A stretch of DNA of 64,000 nucleotides from Sorex araneus. Its lineage: Eukaryota > Chordata > Mammalia > Eulipotyphla > Soricidae. The stretch spans positions 323,821,679-323,885,678 of the forward strand of contig NC_073303.1 of the NCBI RefSeq assembly GCF_027595985.1. The letters are read 5' to 3'. A model generated the notes under the pieces. That model was given only the letters and a program-made list of their open reading frames with translations. It searched no databases and was not told the DNA's origin. Position numbers and translations under genes: made by a program. This document shows positions 1 to 11,101 of this stretch, one piece after another; the first letter of the stretch is position 1; each line of letters starts with the position of its first letter.

Positions 1-1640
1 TTGGCCACATGCAAGAAAAATACTTTACCTACTTTACTGTCTCTTCAGCCCTTAGAAATTAAGATTTTTTTTAAGGTCATGGGGATGGTGCCAGGGATGG
101 ATCAAAGCCAGGGCCTTATGCAATAGGGTATGAACCCTACACTGAGCTGTGCTCCCAGCCTAGAAATGAGCTTTTCATTTAAACTTTTACCCTGGGTTTT
201 GCCTGAACTAAGACTACTGTTGTGGGTCTCTCCTCTGGGAGACAGAACCATTTTCACCTCTTTTGTTCATGGCAATGCGTGACACGCATGCAGAGGTTAT
301 GCTCACTGAACAGCTGAGCTCCAGATCGCCCCATCCTTATACTTCATCTCCAAAGCGCTGTGCAGGGTTTCTTTCCCAGGAAAAAAGCAATTAGCCGATG
401 AGTATTTCATGGAGCCTGCCAAGTGACTGGAAAAATCATCCATTCTTTTAAACTGTAGCAAAAGTCAATAGCAAGCATAAAACTTTTTTTTTTAACCCAG
501 CAACTCCTTTTTCTAGGTTGATAACATAGAAACATGAAAAAAGAACAAATATGAAGCTTCTCTGTTTGGACACATACTGTCACAAAAATGAACAAAGCAA
601 TGCACCAAAAGAACAAAACCCCTCTATGATAGTTTGGATTAAACCCATTGAATTTTATCTATGAGGGACAAATAGTTGTATTAATTGTAACATTAAAGTC
701 ATGGAACAGTTGAAATCTCTTAACATTTGGGGGCTGATAAAGCAAAGGGCTGTGTCTTTGCTTGATATACTAAATAGTACACAATGGAATTTGTTGTTCA
801 GGTCCAATGCTTATACTATGCAGTAAGAATATGTAGTGATAGAAGACAGCACTTTGGCGTGTGAGTTATTATGAGAAGAAGACAATTAAGGCATAACTTT
901 TTGCAAAACAGGATGCTTTGTTTTGTTTCATTTTACCTCTCTTATTGTTATTTCTTAATTTAAAAATTATTTACTTTTGTTTTTTTCAGTTGTACTTCTC
1001 TCAAAAATGCCTTCTAGAATCGGAGAGGAGCCAATGATGAGAAGACGGCTCTGGCCAAAAATAATATTTTACAGCAGAAAAATGTATTGGCAAATATTTA
1101 CTAACCAACATCTGCTCTTCCTATCTTCCTACAAATTATCTTCTGTAAATTTCTAGGCACTTTCCCTTTCTCTTTAGCCCAGGGTGGCATTTAAACCCTT
1201 TAAGCATGAGATTTAATTTGCTCCTATCACTCCTGTTAATCTATTTTTCATCTATTTATTAGACCAGCAAAAGAATCTAGAAAGGAAGAATGAAAAGAGC
1301 TATTTTCCACCTCTATGGTAGACTTACAGGGAAATCTGTAATAAGTAAGAGTCTGTGAAAATAATATAGCATGACATCGGGGCTGCATGTTGAGGTTACA
1401 GAACCCGCCCCACAGGCCAGGCTCAGCCAATGAAGGCTGAATCATCAGCTCTACTCAGGAGACAATTAGGAAAAAATAAACATAAACATGTTTATAAGCC
1501 GTGTCTTTAATAATTGTATTTTTGTATTGTGAATTTAAAGTTCACTGCGGTATCAGTTAAATAGCTTTTGATTATTTCTCATTAATGGACAACTCCCTTT
1601 TCCCCATCCTTCCTTTATCTCTTCCTTAAGTTTCAGCCTT
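1..1640. other. Mostly unique non-coding DNA
   Basis: AT-rich sequence with only short open frames and no recognisable exon. A degraded antisense SINE-like stretch lies at about 66-165; it ends with a reversed tRNA-like promoter segment of the kind seen in many SINEs. Nothing else is recognised. Confidence 0.6.
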
Positions 1641-2180
1641 GTATTTTGGGGTGGGTGGGAGTTGAGCATTCAGCCCACATTGAGCTCTGGGGGTCCTGAG
1701 GGGCAGTGGATCGTACACTGATGGGGGTCTCAAATCACTGGCAGCAGCATACGAGGCTTGACCCCTGGGTTATCCCTCTGGCCCTAACACACTCTCTAAC
1801 TGTTGTGTTCCATCTTCTTTTTTATTTTTGTAACTTGGATCTTTCGCTTTTTAAAAAAATTTGTTGTCAGTTCTGTTTTCGGACTCCACCCATTGGTGCT
1901 CAGGAACTGCTACTCCCTGAGCTCAGGGGATCCTACACTACTGGGAATTAAGCCCAGGGCAAGTGCCCACCACGGAACCCCTCAGCCCACCCTGTAATCC
2001 AGACCTTCATTTTTGTGGGGGATGAGCAGTCATACTGGTGGTACTCAAAGGGCTAATCCTGCCTTGAACTTCCGAGTAAGCCCTTGAGGTGCCCGAGGGC
2101 CAGATGTGTCTCCGGGAATCACATCAGGGGCTGCTCGTGGCTCGGCAGGTGCCTTAGCTCTTGTACACTCTCTCCAGCCA
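1640..2180 (-). repeat. Three adjacent degraded antisense SINEs
   Basis: Three stretches (about 1640-1795, 1850-1995 and 2005-2180) each run from a T-rich start through reversed SOR body sequence to a reversed head ending in a 'ctctccagcc' or 'cctcagccc' type sequence. They are far more divergent than the copies at 45-58 kb, so they are old. Boundaries are approximate. Confidence 0.6.
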
Positions 2181-2193
2181 ATAATTCAGACCC

Positions 2194-2815
2194 CTTATTT
2201 ATTTTTTTATTACTTTATTTTTTAATTAGTGAATCACCGTGACGGGTACAGTTACAGATTTACACATTTTCGTGCTTGTGTTTCCCTCATATGATGTTCG
2301 AGAACCCATCCCTCCACCAGTGCCCATTCTCTACCACCAATGAACCCAGTATCCCTCCCAACCTCCAATCCCATCCCCCCCACCCCACCCCGCCTCTGTG
2401 GTAGGGCATTCCCTTTTGTTCTCTCTCTCCTTTTGGGTGTTGTGGTTTGCAAAGGGGGTATTGAGTGGCCATTGTGTTCTATCCATAGTCTACTTTTAGC
2501 ATGCATCTCTCTTCCCGAACAAGTTCTTCAACCACATTTTACTTGGTGTTCCCTTCTCTATCTGAGCTGCCTTTTCTCCCAGCACATGAGGCCGGTTTCT
2601 AAGCCATGGATCAAACCTCCTGGTACTTATCTCTACTATTCTTGGGTATTAGTCTCCTACTCTGTTATTTTATATTCCACAGATGAGAGGAATCTTTCTA
2701 TATCTGTCTCTCTCTTTCTGACTCATTTCACTTAGCATGATACTTTCCATGTTGATCCACTTATATGCAAAGTTCATGACTTCATCTTTTCTAACAGCTG
2801 CATAGTATGCCATTG
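2194..2815 (-). mobile_element. 5'-truncated L1 3' end, antisense
   Basis: The reverse strand reads the last part of L1 ORF2 (around 2730-2815) followed by the shrew L1 3' UTR with its G-rich tract and a T-rich reversed tail at the left end. A 12-bp TSD, taattcagaccc, flanks it at 2182-2193 and 2816-2827, so both ends of the insertion are defined. It shares its 3' UTR with the copies at 35302-36084 and 46771-47080. Confidence 0.88.
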
Positions 2816-2827
2816 TAATTCAGACCC

Positions 2828-3690
2828 TTTAAACCAAACCTAAGGAGCTGGATTCCGGACCAACCAGGGAGGGTCAGAGAGTCTTGAAAGGATGGCAGAT
2901 GGCAGCAGTGATGGGACCCCACAATTTACACCTCAACATGGAGGATGACAGCTCGGCCAGATGAAGGGACTCTGAGTTGCTGGAGGATGCTTGGGAATGG
3001 AGAGGCCAGATGTCTGCAGACTCAGAAACTCAGACTCCAGCTGAGGGGTGCAGGGTGGAGAGCCCCTTCTGCACGACTGGGCTGTCCTCAACTCTCAAGC
3101 CAGAAGCAGCAGTGGGGACATCTGTAATCACCATCTGCACAGATGGGGCAGGGGGTGGAATCGTCTCCAGGGACTCTGAAATGGGAACCCTCAGGAGAGC
3201 TCGAGAACAAGCTGATCAACCTCACCTCAGACAAGGCAGGCACTGTGGCCTCCCACAAAGAAATGGTGTCAGGTGAGGAGCTGCAGATTCCCCTGATAGC
3301 ACTTCCTAGGCATCCACCTGGACACTGGGCACTAAGCCAGCCTTCTCATGTCTCCGGCCTCTTTACCCACTCTCGCACCAATAAAATATTAATGAGTGGG
3401 TCTGGCTGGGAGATGAGGCCCGAGGAGCCTGTCCACCCTGTAGCCTTGTAAGCGCATTTCCACGGTTTGTCATGAAAACTGGGCATGGACATGCACTGCT
3501 CAGACCCTGGCCAGCCAGCCCTGCTTCCATTTCCACTTAGCTCCAGCCACTAGATTTCCCTGGCAAGTTCTAGACCCTTTACGGCAGTGGTTTAGAGTAG
3601 TGACACCGAACTTTAGATAGGAATATGTGTATGTATATCATATGTATGTATATTTCACCCAATGACTTCTTTCCCGTTCCCTTTGCTGTT
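2828..3690. other. Unique non-coding DNA
   Basis: Two overlapping open frames of about 100 codons around 2977-3451 lack recognisable domains and are probably chance. A short TATG-rich stretch occurs near 3625-3655. No repeat family is recognised. Confidence 0.5.
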
Positions 3691-4140
3691 CTACCGTGAC
3701 CAGGGGCAGGGGGGCTGTGGTGCGCCAGAGTTCACGTACTCTGTTGTGGCCCCAAGAGTCCCCTCAAATGTAGTTGCTGCTAGAATTACATTTGGAAATG
3801 TGGCGCCAGGGATCGAACTCAGGGCCTCCTTGGCCTCACACTGCACTGCAGGGAGTCTACGGCTAAGTTTACCCAGACCTTTTCCTTTCGTTTATTGAAT
3901 TTTTGCAAGGAGCTATAAGGGTGTCTGTGTGTTGGCCTTGGGGGCTTGGGGGCCACACTCAATATGCTCAGGATATTGGATCCCTCAAATATGGTGCCTG
4001 GCAAAGAAGCCAGGGCTCTCGCATGCACAGCCTGGCTTCTGTCCTTTGAGCAATGTCCTTTCCCCTAGTTATTTATTTTTTATAAGGTCTGGGCCACACC
4101 CAGCAGGACTTGGCCCTGTGTGAGCAGGTGGTGCTCAGAC
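3690..4140 (-). repeat. Degraded antisense SINEs
   Basis: About 3700-3875 contains a reversed tRNA-like B-box region (ccagggatcgaactcaggg). About 3915-4060 and 4085-4140 contain reversed body pieces ('gggccacactc', 'gtgctcag'). They are old, with no TSD visible. Confidence 0.5.
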
Positions 4141-5129
4141 AGGCTCTGCCAGGGCCACCAAATGAGTCTGTCTGTGAGCGTGTCCATCAATCAGCATAAC
4201 AGCGAAGTCCCCTTGTGGTCGGGGAAAGAGCACTGGGACAGCAGGTAGCAGTTAGTTCAGTTCAAGGCTCCTTCTGTCTCGATATGTGTGTACTCAAGGA
4301 CATACCTGAATCTCTTAGGCAGCAGCTTCCCATTCTGTCAAAGGAGAATCAAGAAAGGCATTACTTGGGAGAGAACTCTCCGCGGGGTAGATGCTGTCAC
4401 CAGCAAGCTTAGATGACTAACCACCAGCCTGCATTGGGCTGTGGTGTTTCATAATTAGTTTAATAATAATTAATAATTTTAAGTAAATTGTTTAATAATT
4501 TCATAATTTTTGAAGCAAACATAAATATTATGTTTCTGGTGTTTCACACTGGAAGTCTAGTATCCTGTGAAACCCCTACGTTCTGGATGAACAAAAATGG
4601 CCAATGCCCCCAGTCTGGTCCCTGAGTCTGAAAAACTGTGCAGGGGTGGCTAATTCATTAAATAGGAAGTGTTCGCTTTCAAACCTCCTCACTTCCTTCC
4701 TCAACTTTTCAACTCTGCCAGAAAAGGCTCCAGGCCTCGACAGCAGAGTCAACATTCTATACCTAGCCACAAGCATTTAAATGATCTATCATTATGGATG
4801 ATTCCTTATAATTCTTCTACAGTTTGCACCAAAGTCTTCAACGTGCAATTCCAAACTTCAGCTAAACTCAGTTTCCTGAAGACACACCAAGCTTTAAAAA
4901 GAAACAGGAAATCAGGAAAGATCACTCCGTGTCCCAGCCCTTTCCAGGCCCCTTCTCCCTTTGCACAACTCACTGTAAGTCTCCGGGTTCCTCTCTCTAC
5001 CCTGGCTGCCCCGACTCACAAGCATGTCTTGAATATTATATTATTCGACAGAATTGACTCTTTGCCTCAGGAAAATCAACCCTGTTAAAGCAAGTTTCAA
5101 AACAGATTTTTTTTTTTTGAGGCAGGAGT
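4141..5129. other. Unique non-coding DNA
   Basis: A TAAT-rich stretch lies at about 4450-4520. An open frame of 139 codons at 4669-5088 has no recognisable domain and no supporting signals. I see no repeat family here. Confidence 0.5.
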
Positions 5130-5241
5130 AAGTGTTTCTGATAAGCTCACCTTCCTCCAAAAATTTCTTTAAACTCTCATCCACTGCTGCTGGGAATGCT
5201 GTCTGCTTTAACTCCTGTGGGAAACCGTATGGAAAGACATA
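5130..5241 (+). mobile_element. Old L1 ORF2 fragment, left part
   Basis: The stretch around 5175-5235 matches the C-terminal cysteine-motif region of L1 ORF2 seen intact at 38260-38330 (codons for the HCWWEC-like segment, degraded here). It stops where the RTE 3' tail begins at 5242. More L1 of the same orientation and age resumes near 8555, so the RTE element appears to have split one L1. About 150 bp of the expected L1 is missing at the break. Confidence 0.65.
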
Positions 5242-5259
5242 TCACTTGTATCACTTGTC

Positions 5260-6755
5260 ATCCCGTTGCTCTTTGATTTGCTCGAGAAGGCGCCAGTAAC
5301 ATCTCCATTCGTCCCTGTCTCATGCTAGTGTAGCCCAATGGTATCTTCTCGCTCCAGGAACGCAAAGAGTCTCAAACTATTCGTTCAGGGTTTTGACGAA
5401 GAAGTCTGACCATCTCGTAGGTGGGCGGCCATGTGGTCTTTTGATATCCTGTGGGATCCAGTCGGTAACAGCTCTAGTCCAGCGGTCATCTCTGAATTGC
5501 ATTATGTGTCCGACCCATCTGATTTTTGATGCCTTGGCAAATGAGACAGCATCCCTGATTCTTGGTCATTGACAAAGGTTGAAACTCCATATTCCTTCTC
5601 TCACTTGAGTTAAATGTGATATTCCAAGCATAGCTCATTTGATTCCTCTTTGGGATACCCAAATAGTGTTCTCATCCTGTTTTCATAGGGCCCAGGTCTC
5701 TGAGGCATATGTTAATGCAGGAAGAATGGTGGAGTCAAAAAGATGTGCCTGGAGCCGGAGGTTCTTCATCCTCTTAACAACTTCTTTTGATGCTCTTGAA
5801 GGCGTTCCACGCTGCTCTCTTCCTCCTGTGCAGTTCTGGCACCAAGTCGTTCCTCATGTTGAGTTCTCGACCCAGGTACACATAGCTGCTGCATTCGAAG
5901 ATGTTTGTTCCATTGAGAGCAAATAGAACTGTCAGGGGCTAGTTTGTTTTTCATGAACATTGTCTTGGTGAGATTCATCTGCAGTCTGACCTTTCCACGC
6001 TCTCGGTCGAAGTTGGTCAGCATTCATGCCGCTTGGCTAATGTTTGGTGTTATTAGAATGACATCATCAGCGAAGCAGAGGTGGTGTACTTGCCGACTAT
6101 CTATCTTCACTCCCATTCCTTCCCATTCCAGTCGTTCACATGATGTTCTCGAGGGTGGCACTGAAGAGTTTCGGTGAAATGGTATCACCCTGCCAAATCC
6201 CTCTCTTTACATCGATGATCACTTCCTTGTAGAATGGTGAGATCCTGGTGGTGAATCCGTAATACAGCTTTTGGGGGAAACTGATGTACTGAGTTTGAAC
6301 ACCCTGTTTAGCTAGGGCTTTGATGACCTCTTCAGTCTCCACAGAATCAAAGGCTTCTTTAAATCAATGAACATTAGACAGAGCAGCATCATGAACTCTT
6401 GAAAAACCTCAATGAACTTGGTCACCGTGTGGATATGATTGATCGTGCTGAATCCTTTCCGGAACCCGGCTTGCTCGCATGGTCGTCCTTCATCTAGTGT
6501 TCTGCCTATTCTATTCAGGATGACTTGAGCGAACAACTTGTAGATGACAGACAACAGGCAGATTGGGCGATAGTGCCGATGTCGTGGATGTCTCCCTTCT
6601 TGTACAACTGAATGGTCCTGCTGGTTTTCCATTGGGATGGAACCTTGCATTCGGACAGGTAACATGTGAAGAGCCAAGCCAGTGTATTGACGACTACTGG
6701 CGGCAGATTCTTCAGGTGTTTGGGTCTGACCTTGTCTGGACCGGGTGCTATACAT
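5260..6755 (-). pseudogene. RTE ORF: reverse transcriptase and C-terminal region, frameshifted
   Basis: Continues the upstream frame through several breaks. Pieces at 6755-6312, 6342-6136 and 6023-5766 read as successive RT segments: HYRPICLLSVIYKLF, then GFRKGFSTINHIHTV, then YKEVIIDVKRGIWQGDTISP. The catalytic FADD codons are at 6074-6063. The C-terminal region near 5500-5400 (DDRWTRAVTDWIPQD, then GRPPTRWSDFF) runs into the 3' end, where about 5310-5250 reads EWRCYWRLLEQIKEQRDD. That last stretch is the same DNA as the conserved 3' tail of the RTE-type SINEs. Breaks near 6590, 6320, 6140 and 6030 show it is a dead copy. Confidence 0.8.
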
Positions 6756-8095
6756 GTCTTTACTGACAAAATGGTGTGTCGAATTTTGGAAGGGAGAACA
6801 TTGGGAATGACATATCCATCCTGCAGAATTTGATATGCGGGCAGATAGATGTGGCTATCAAAGAGATCCGAGTAGACGTTGTGAATATTCCTCTCCATTG
6901 CCCTTCTGAAAGATGTGATAGATCCATCAGGACGTTGGAGGGCAGTCATCTTGGTCTTGTAGTTGGCAAAGGACAGGCAAGCATTGCAAATGCTATTCCC
7001 AGCTTCTGCCGCATCGGACAATACTGCTGCTCTTCTCTCTTTGAGGTCTTCCTTTATCACTTCTCTGCACAGCTTTGTGAGCTCAGACTTTAGCTTGTGA
7101 TTGCCTGAAACTTGTGCCAAACCACGTTGGCGAATGAGCTCAAGAGTTTCCGAAGACAGGCATCTGTTTGTGGCTTTCCCACTCTCGTTATTCCTTACGC
7201 AGTCATGGAGGTGCTGAACCAGTTGATCATATTCCTCGTCAATGTTGTCAACGACAGCATCTGCCCACATTGCCGCAATAGTGCCAAAGAGCTTCCAGTT
7301 GGTGGTCATTCTGGGAGTTCTCTTCTTAAACTTAAACTTTGCAGTCCTTTCTCCCCGCTCTGTGAAGTAGAACTTTGCACGAAGGAGACGGTAGTCTGAT
7401 CCCATTTGGAAGTTTGGGACAACAACGACATCAGTCAGGCAAAACAGTCGATTGAATATGATGTGGTCAATTCCATTGTGGAACTGCCCACCGGGAGACT
7501 CCCAGGTCCAATGTTTAGGTTCAGTCTTCTGGAACTGTGAGTTACCATGGATGGTCTTGGTCGACATGAACTCAGACAGCCTCTCACCCTGTTCGTTCCA
7601 TTCTAGGCCATGGGTCCTGATGTGGAGTTCTTTGGGCGACCTTCTCCATCCTATCATGGCATTAAAATTACCGACAATGATCTTGTAGAAGGTGTGGTCT
7701 TCTTTATAGAACTTCTCCAGCTCCATGTAGAACTTCTCAATTTCTTTTTCATCATAGTAGGATATTGGTGCATAGACGACGAAAATAGAAACTGCCAGCA
7801 GTGAGCCACATCTATTAAAGCATAATTGTCTGATTTGGGTTGTTAGGCATTCGAATGAATCAATGCTCATGGCCAAGTTCGTGTTGACAAGAACAGAGAC
7901 AACACTGATGCCTCTATTGTCGCATGTTCCGAGGAAAAGTTCTTCTCCAGTGTTGAAAATGGCATGATGTGATCGATGTCTTCTCTTCTCAGTCAGACCA
8001 ATGATGTTGTACTTGATCTTCTGTGCTTGTACTATCAGGTCCTCGATTGATGCTTCTGATGCCAGCATACGTGCATTGAAAGTAGAGACCATCAT
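6515..8095 (-). pseudogene. RTE ORF: endonuclease and start of reverse transcriptase
   Basis: An unbroken frame of 526 codons from the methionine at 8095. The endonuclease/phosphatase-fold domain spans about residues 3-245: the catalytic Glu is at residue 36 (IIGLTEK), VYAP at 107-110, GNFNA at 142-146, IDHI at 209-212 and SDYRLL at 233-238. Families of this type normally have GDFNA and SDHRL, so the catalytic Asp has become Asn and the catalytic His has become Tyr. The encoded endonuclease is therefore probably dead even though the frame is open. The reverse transcriptase N-terminal region starts in the last 100 or so residues (KTCIAPGPDKVRPKHL). The true frame shifts near 6590, so the last 20-30 codons are out of frame. 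Confidence 0.85.
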
Positions 8096-8554
8096 TTTAG
8101 TCCTTCTTCATTTTAGCAGTCTAGTTCATCTCTGGGATTTTATCAGACTCTCCTTGCTCATCCTTTTTAACGCTGCCACATTGGGGGCTCTTACAGTGTC
8201 AGGGGAATGAAGTGCATTGTTGTTACTGTTTTTGGCATAATGAATATGCCACAGGTAGCTTGCCAGGCTCTGCCGTGCAAGGGGGATACTCTTGGTAGCT
8301 TGCCGGGCTCCCCGAGAGGGATGGAGGCTTTTAGGGTGGCCTCCAATCACCCTTACAGGTGTTCCCATGGTTCACACCATATTTGAACCCCATTAAATAT
8401 GGTGCGGTATTATTGAAAATGGATATTAAGTGTTTTATGATGTGTCGCATGGCCGCAAAGTGACCGCACTAACCAGAAAGTGGCCTGGAGCATGGCGGTG
8501 GTTGGGTAGTGGAGGTAGTGGAGGTCGGCTGATGAGGTATTTATATGCATACCA

Positions 8555-9190
8555 TTATTCATTGCTGGACTTAGTAAAATAGTTAAAATATGGAATCAAT
8601 CCGGGTGTCCAATGGCAGATAAATGGATTATAAAAATGTGGTATATAGACACAATGAAATACTATACAGCTGCAAGGAATGATGAAATCATGCAATTTGC
8701 TGCAACCTGGTTGGAACTGGAAGGTATTATGCTGAGTGATATAAGCCTGAAAAAAAAGACAAACACAGGATGATCCCACTTATCTGTGTGCATATAGAAC
8801 AGCTTGGCGAGGAAATGTAATATAGTAAAAACGGGATGCCTAGATCATACTTGACCCAGAGTGTAAGGAGGAGAAGGAGAGAGAAGGAAAGAAATCAAGG
8901 GGAAAAGAAGAACATGAGAAAGGGAAATAAAGGGGAAATGGAGGTCAGGGCTTTAGCTATACTGGCGGGTGGGGGAGAGTGGGATCGCCATATATCCAGA
9001 GCACAGACTCAGCAACACTGAAAACATGAGATCCACGGTGCAATAACTAAACTTTGTAGTATGTCATCAAGTGGTAAGAGGGGGGAGTGGAGTACGGGAA
9101 CACTGGTGGAGGGACATTGACACTGGTCTTGGGATTGGTGCTAAAATTGTATCTGCCTAAAGCCAACTGTCAATAACTTTATAAATAATG
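8555..9190 (+). mobile_element. Old L1 3' end, right part
   Basis: About 8600-8760 matches the end of L1 ORF2 (codons for a WYIDTMKYY-like segment, degraded). It is followed by a purine-rich 3' UTR with 'cactggtggagggacattg' near 9102 and an AT-rich end near 9165-9190. It is divergent from the 37935-39397 copy, so older. It is the continuation of the L1 interrupted by the RTE element. Confidence 0.75.
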
Positions 9191-9205
9191 GTTCTTTAAC
9201 TGTTA

Positions 9206-9445
9206 CTATCACTGTCACTGTCATCCCGTTGCTCATCGATTTGCTCAAGCGGACACGAATAACGTCTCCATTGTGAGACTTATTACTGTTTTTGGCATAT
9301 CGAATATGCCACGGGTAGCTTGCCAGGCTCTGCGTGTGGCGGGATACTCTCAGTAGCTTGCCGGGCTCTCCGAGAGAGCAGAGGAATGGAACCCGGGTCA
9401 GTTGCATGCCAAGCAAACGCCCTACCCACTGTGCTATTGCTCCAG
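9206..9445 (-). mobile_element. Shrew SINE, RTE-tailed type, full length
   Basis: On the minus strand: a tRNA-like head (9445 to about 9380) with A box (tagcacagtgggtaggg) and B-box-like region, then a piece of the RTE leader (about 9375-9280), then the RTE 3' end (about 9270-9206) with a CAGTGA-type repeated tail. The leader piece matches RTE 8221-8325 and the tail piece matches RTE 5242-5310. It sits directly after the end of the old L1. Confidence 0.88.
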
Positions 9446-9554
9446 TTCTTCTTGAGAAATTTCTTTAGCTTGTAAGTCACTGCCTGCCTTTCAGGATGTG
9501 GACCCTCCCTTGATCCTACAGTCAGCAGTTATAGAATCAGACTGGTCAGACATG

Positions 9555-9735
9555 GCTTGGAAAGAGAGTACAGGAAGTAAAGCACTTGCCTTGCACGAGT
9601 CTGACCTGGTTCAAATCCCTGGCACCACAAGTGGTTCCCTGAGCTCTGCCAGGGGTCACTTCTGAGCACAGAGCCAGAAATTGCCCCTAAATACCAATGG
9701 GTATGTCCCAACTCCCTTGTCAAAACAAAATGAAA
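9555..9735 (+). mobile_element. SOR SINE, A-tailed type, old
   Basis: Head near 9570-9625 (gcacttgccttgcacgagtctgacctggttc) and body near 9630-9710 (gagctctgccaggggtcact, gagcacagagccag). It ends in a degraded A-rich tail, caaaacaaaatg. Moderately diverged. Confidence 0.75.
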
Positions 9736-9774
9736 GGAAACAAAAACCAGGGCTTGGCAAGGTCATTCAGAAAG

Positions 9775-9957
9775 AGGGCTAGAGAGATAGATAGTTCAGG
9801 TGTTCAAGTCACTTACTGTGCATGCAACTGACCTAGGTTCTATCCTCGGCACCAAATGTAGTACCACCAGGAGTGTACTGGTGCAAGTGAGTCTTCTGCA
9901 AAGAGTCAGAAGTAAGTCCTGAGCTCCACCAGGTACAGTCCAGAAACAAACAAAAGA
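9775..9957 (+). mobile_element. SOR SINE, A-tailed type, old
   Basis: Head from about 9778 (gctagagagatagatagttc) with a B box at about 9830 (ctaggttctatcctcggc). The body has diverged, and it ends with an A-rich tail, gaaacaaacaaaag. Confidence 0.7.
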
Positions 9958-10937
9958 CATCCAAGACCCATATTCTATGTGTCTGACTAGAAAGTTGTGA
10001 AAGGTGAAGATCCAGGCTGCTGTGAATAAGAGAAACTGTGTACCCAGCCTGGCCAGAATGGCTTGACCTTTCAATGTGCCGCATCCCTTCTTCATATATT
10101 TTACTGCCCTCACACCACTGCACCTGTTGCCTTCAGCATCTAGCCTCTGACGCAATGTTTATCTTTTTACTCTCCATCAAAAACCATATACTGTTATCTT
10201 CTGGAGCATATTTTAGGTTTGTTAAAAGTGGGACTAAAGAATCTGAAAACTTTCTGCTCTTTGCCAATGACACAGTATTTGCATAGATATAAGGCGGGGA
10301 AGGAAGGAAATAAACGCAGGAGAACTGGTGATCTTTCCCTTTGTGTGTGGAAGTGTGAGAGGGAGAGTGACTCCATAATGAGAGAGTGTGCTGCCTGGAT
10401 GCTAATTGCTTGCCAGATTAGCCAGGTACCACACTGCCAAATGTAGATCAATGATGTCATTGTCCTTCCTCCTAGAAAAGGTTCCGTTGTTCTTGCAATT
10501 GAAGCAAAGAGGTCTCTGTAAGGGTCTGCCCCTCTGGCACACAGCCAAGAGTCCAGCCAGACATTGACTATTAAGTGAGTGCTTTGACTACCATATGGAG
10601 TGTTTAACTTCCATTGAGTTTTAGTTTGTGGCAGACACAGGCAGAAATGATGTCAGAGGAGGAAATAAAATATCTGAGTGACATGTCAGAAGTCAGGAGT
10701 TAGCTGCAAAGGGAAGAGAGTGGGTTCTGGGTAGCATGATCAAAAAGCACAGAAGCACATGTGTGCGCACATATCAGCATGCACACATGTACAAACAAAA
10801 CATGCACTGTTATTTGTATAGGTCTTTGTGTTCACTTTTATGAGTCTAGGAAAATAATTCTAACTCTGAACAAGACCAAGGCATAGCTCACAGTGAGCAA
10901 AAAAGCAATAAGTACATTTGTTGTTACTGTTGCTGTT
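9958..10937. other. Unique non-coding DNA
   Basis: Short overlapping open frames on both strands (about 10038-10460) have no recognisable domain. A CA/TG-rich patch lies near 10760-10800. No repeat family is recognised. Confidence 0.5.
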
Positions 10938-11101
10938 GTATTTTGGGGGCTACCCCCAGCTGTGGTCAGGATTACACCTGGCTCTGTGCTTATGCATCAC
11001 TCCTGGCAGTTCTCAGGAGACCATATGTGGTGCCAGGGATCAAACCCAGGTTGGCTGCGTGTAATGCAAAACACTACCCACTGTACTATCTCTCCAGCCC
11101 C
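10938..11101 (-). mobile_element. SOR SINE, A-tailed type, antisense
   Basis: Runs from 'ttttgggggctaccccc' to a reversed head ending 'actatctctccagcccc'. The reversed B box is at about 11035-11050 (cagggatcaaacccaggtt). Moderately diverged. Confidence 0.8.

Larger units (their letters stand above)
5242..8520 (-). mobile_element. RTE-clade non-LTR retrotransposon, nearly full length, decayed
   Basis: Read on the minus strand: a leader of about 400 bp (8520-8096), an apurinic-type endonuclease, a reverse transcriptase, a short C-terminal region and a 3' end without poly(A), finishing in a short repeated tail of the tgacaagtgatacaagtga type. One-ORF organisation, a tail of short repeats and the endonuclease/RT motifs are typical of the RTE clade (the group that includes BovB). 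The 5' limit is uncertain: leader-like sequence continues to about 8520, before old L1 sequence at 8555. Several frame breaks make it non-functional. Its leader and tail recur in the shrew SINEs and deleted derivatives listed elsewhere. No TSD was identified. Confidence 0.85.

Noticed and set aside
6515-8095. A 526-codon protein gene with endonuclease similarity
   Set aside because: It is the RTE retrotransposon ORF with dead catalytic residues, frameshifted downstream and flanked by retroelement leader and tail. It is not a host gene.
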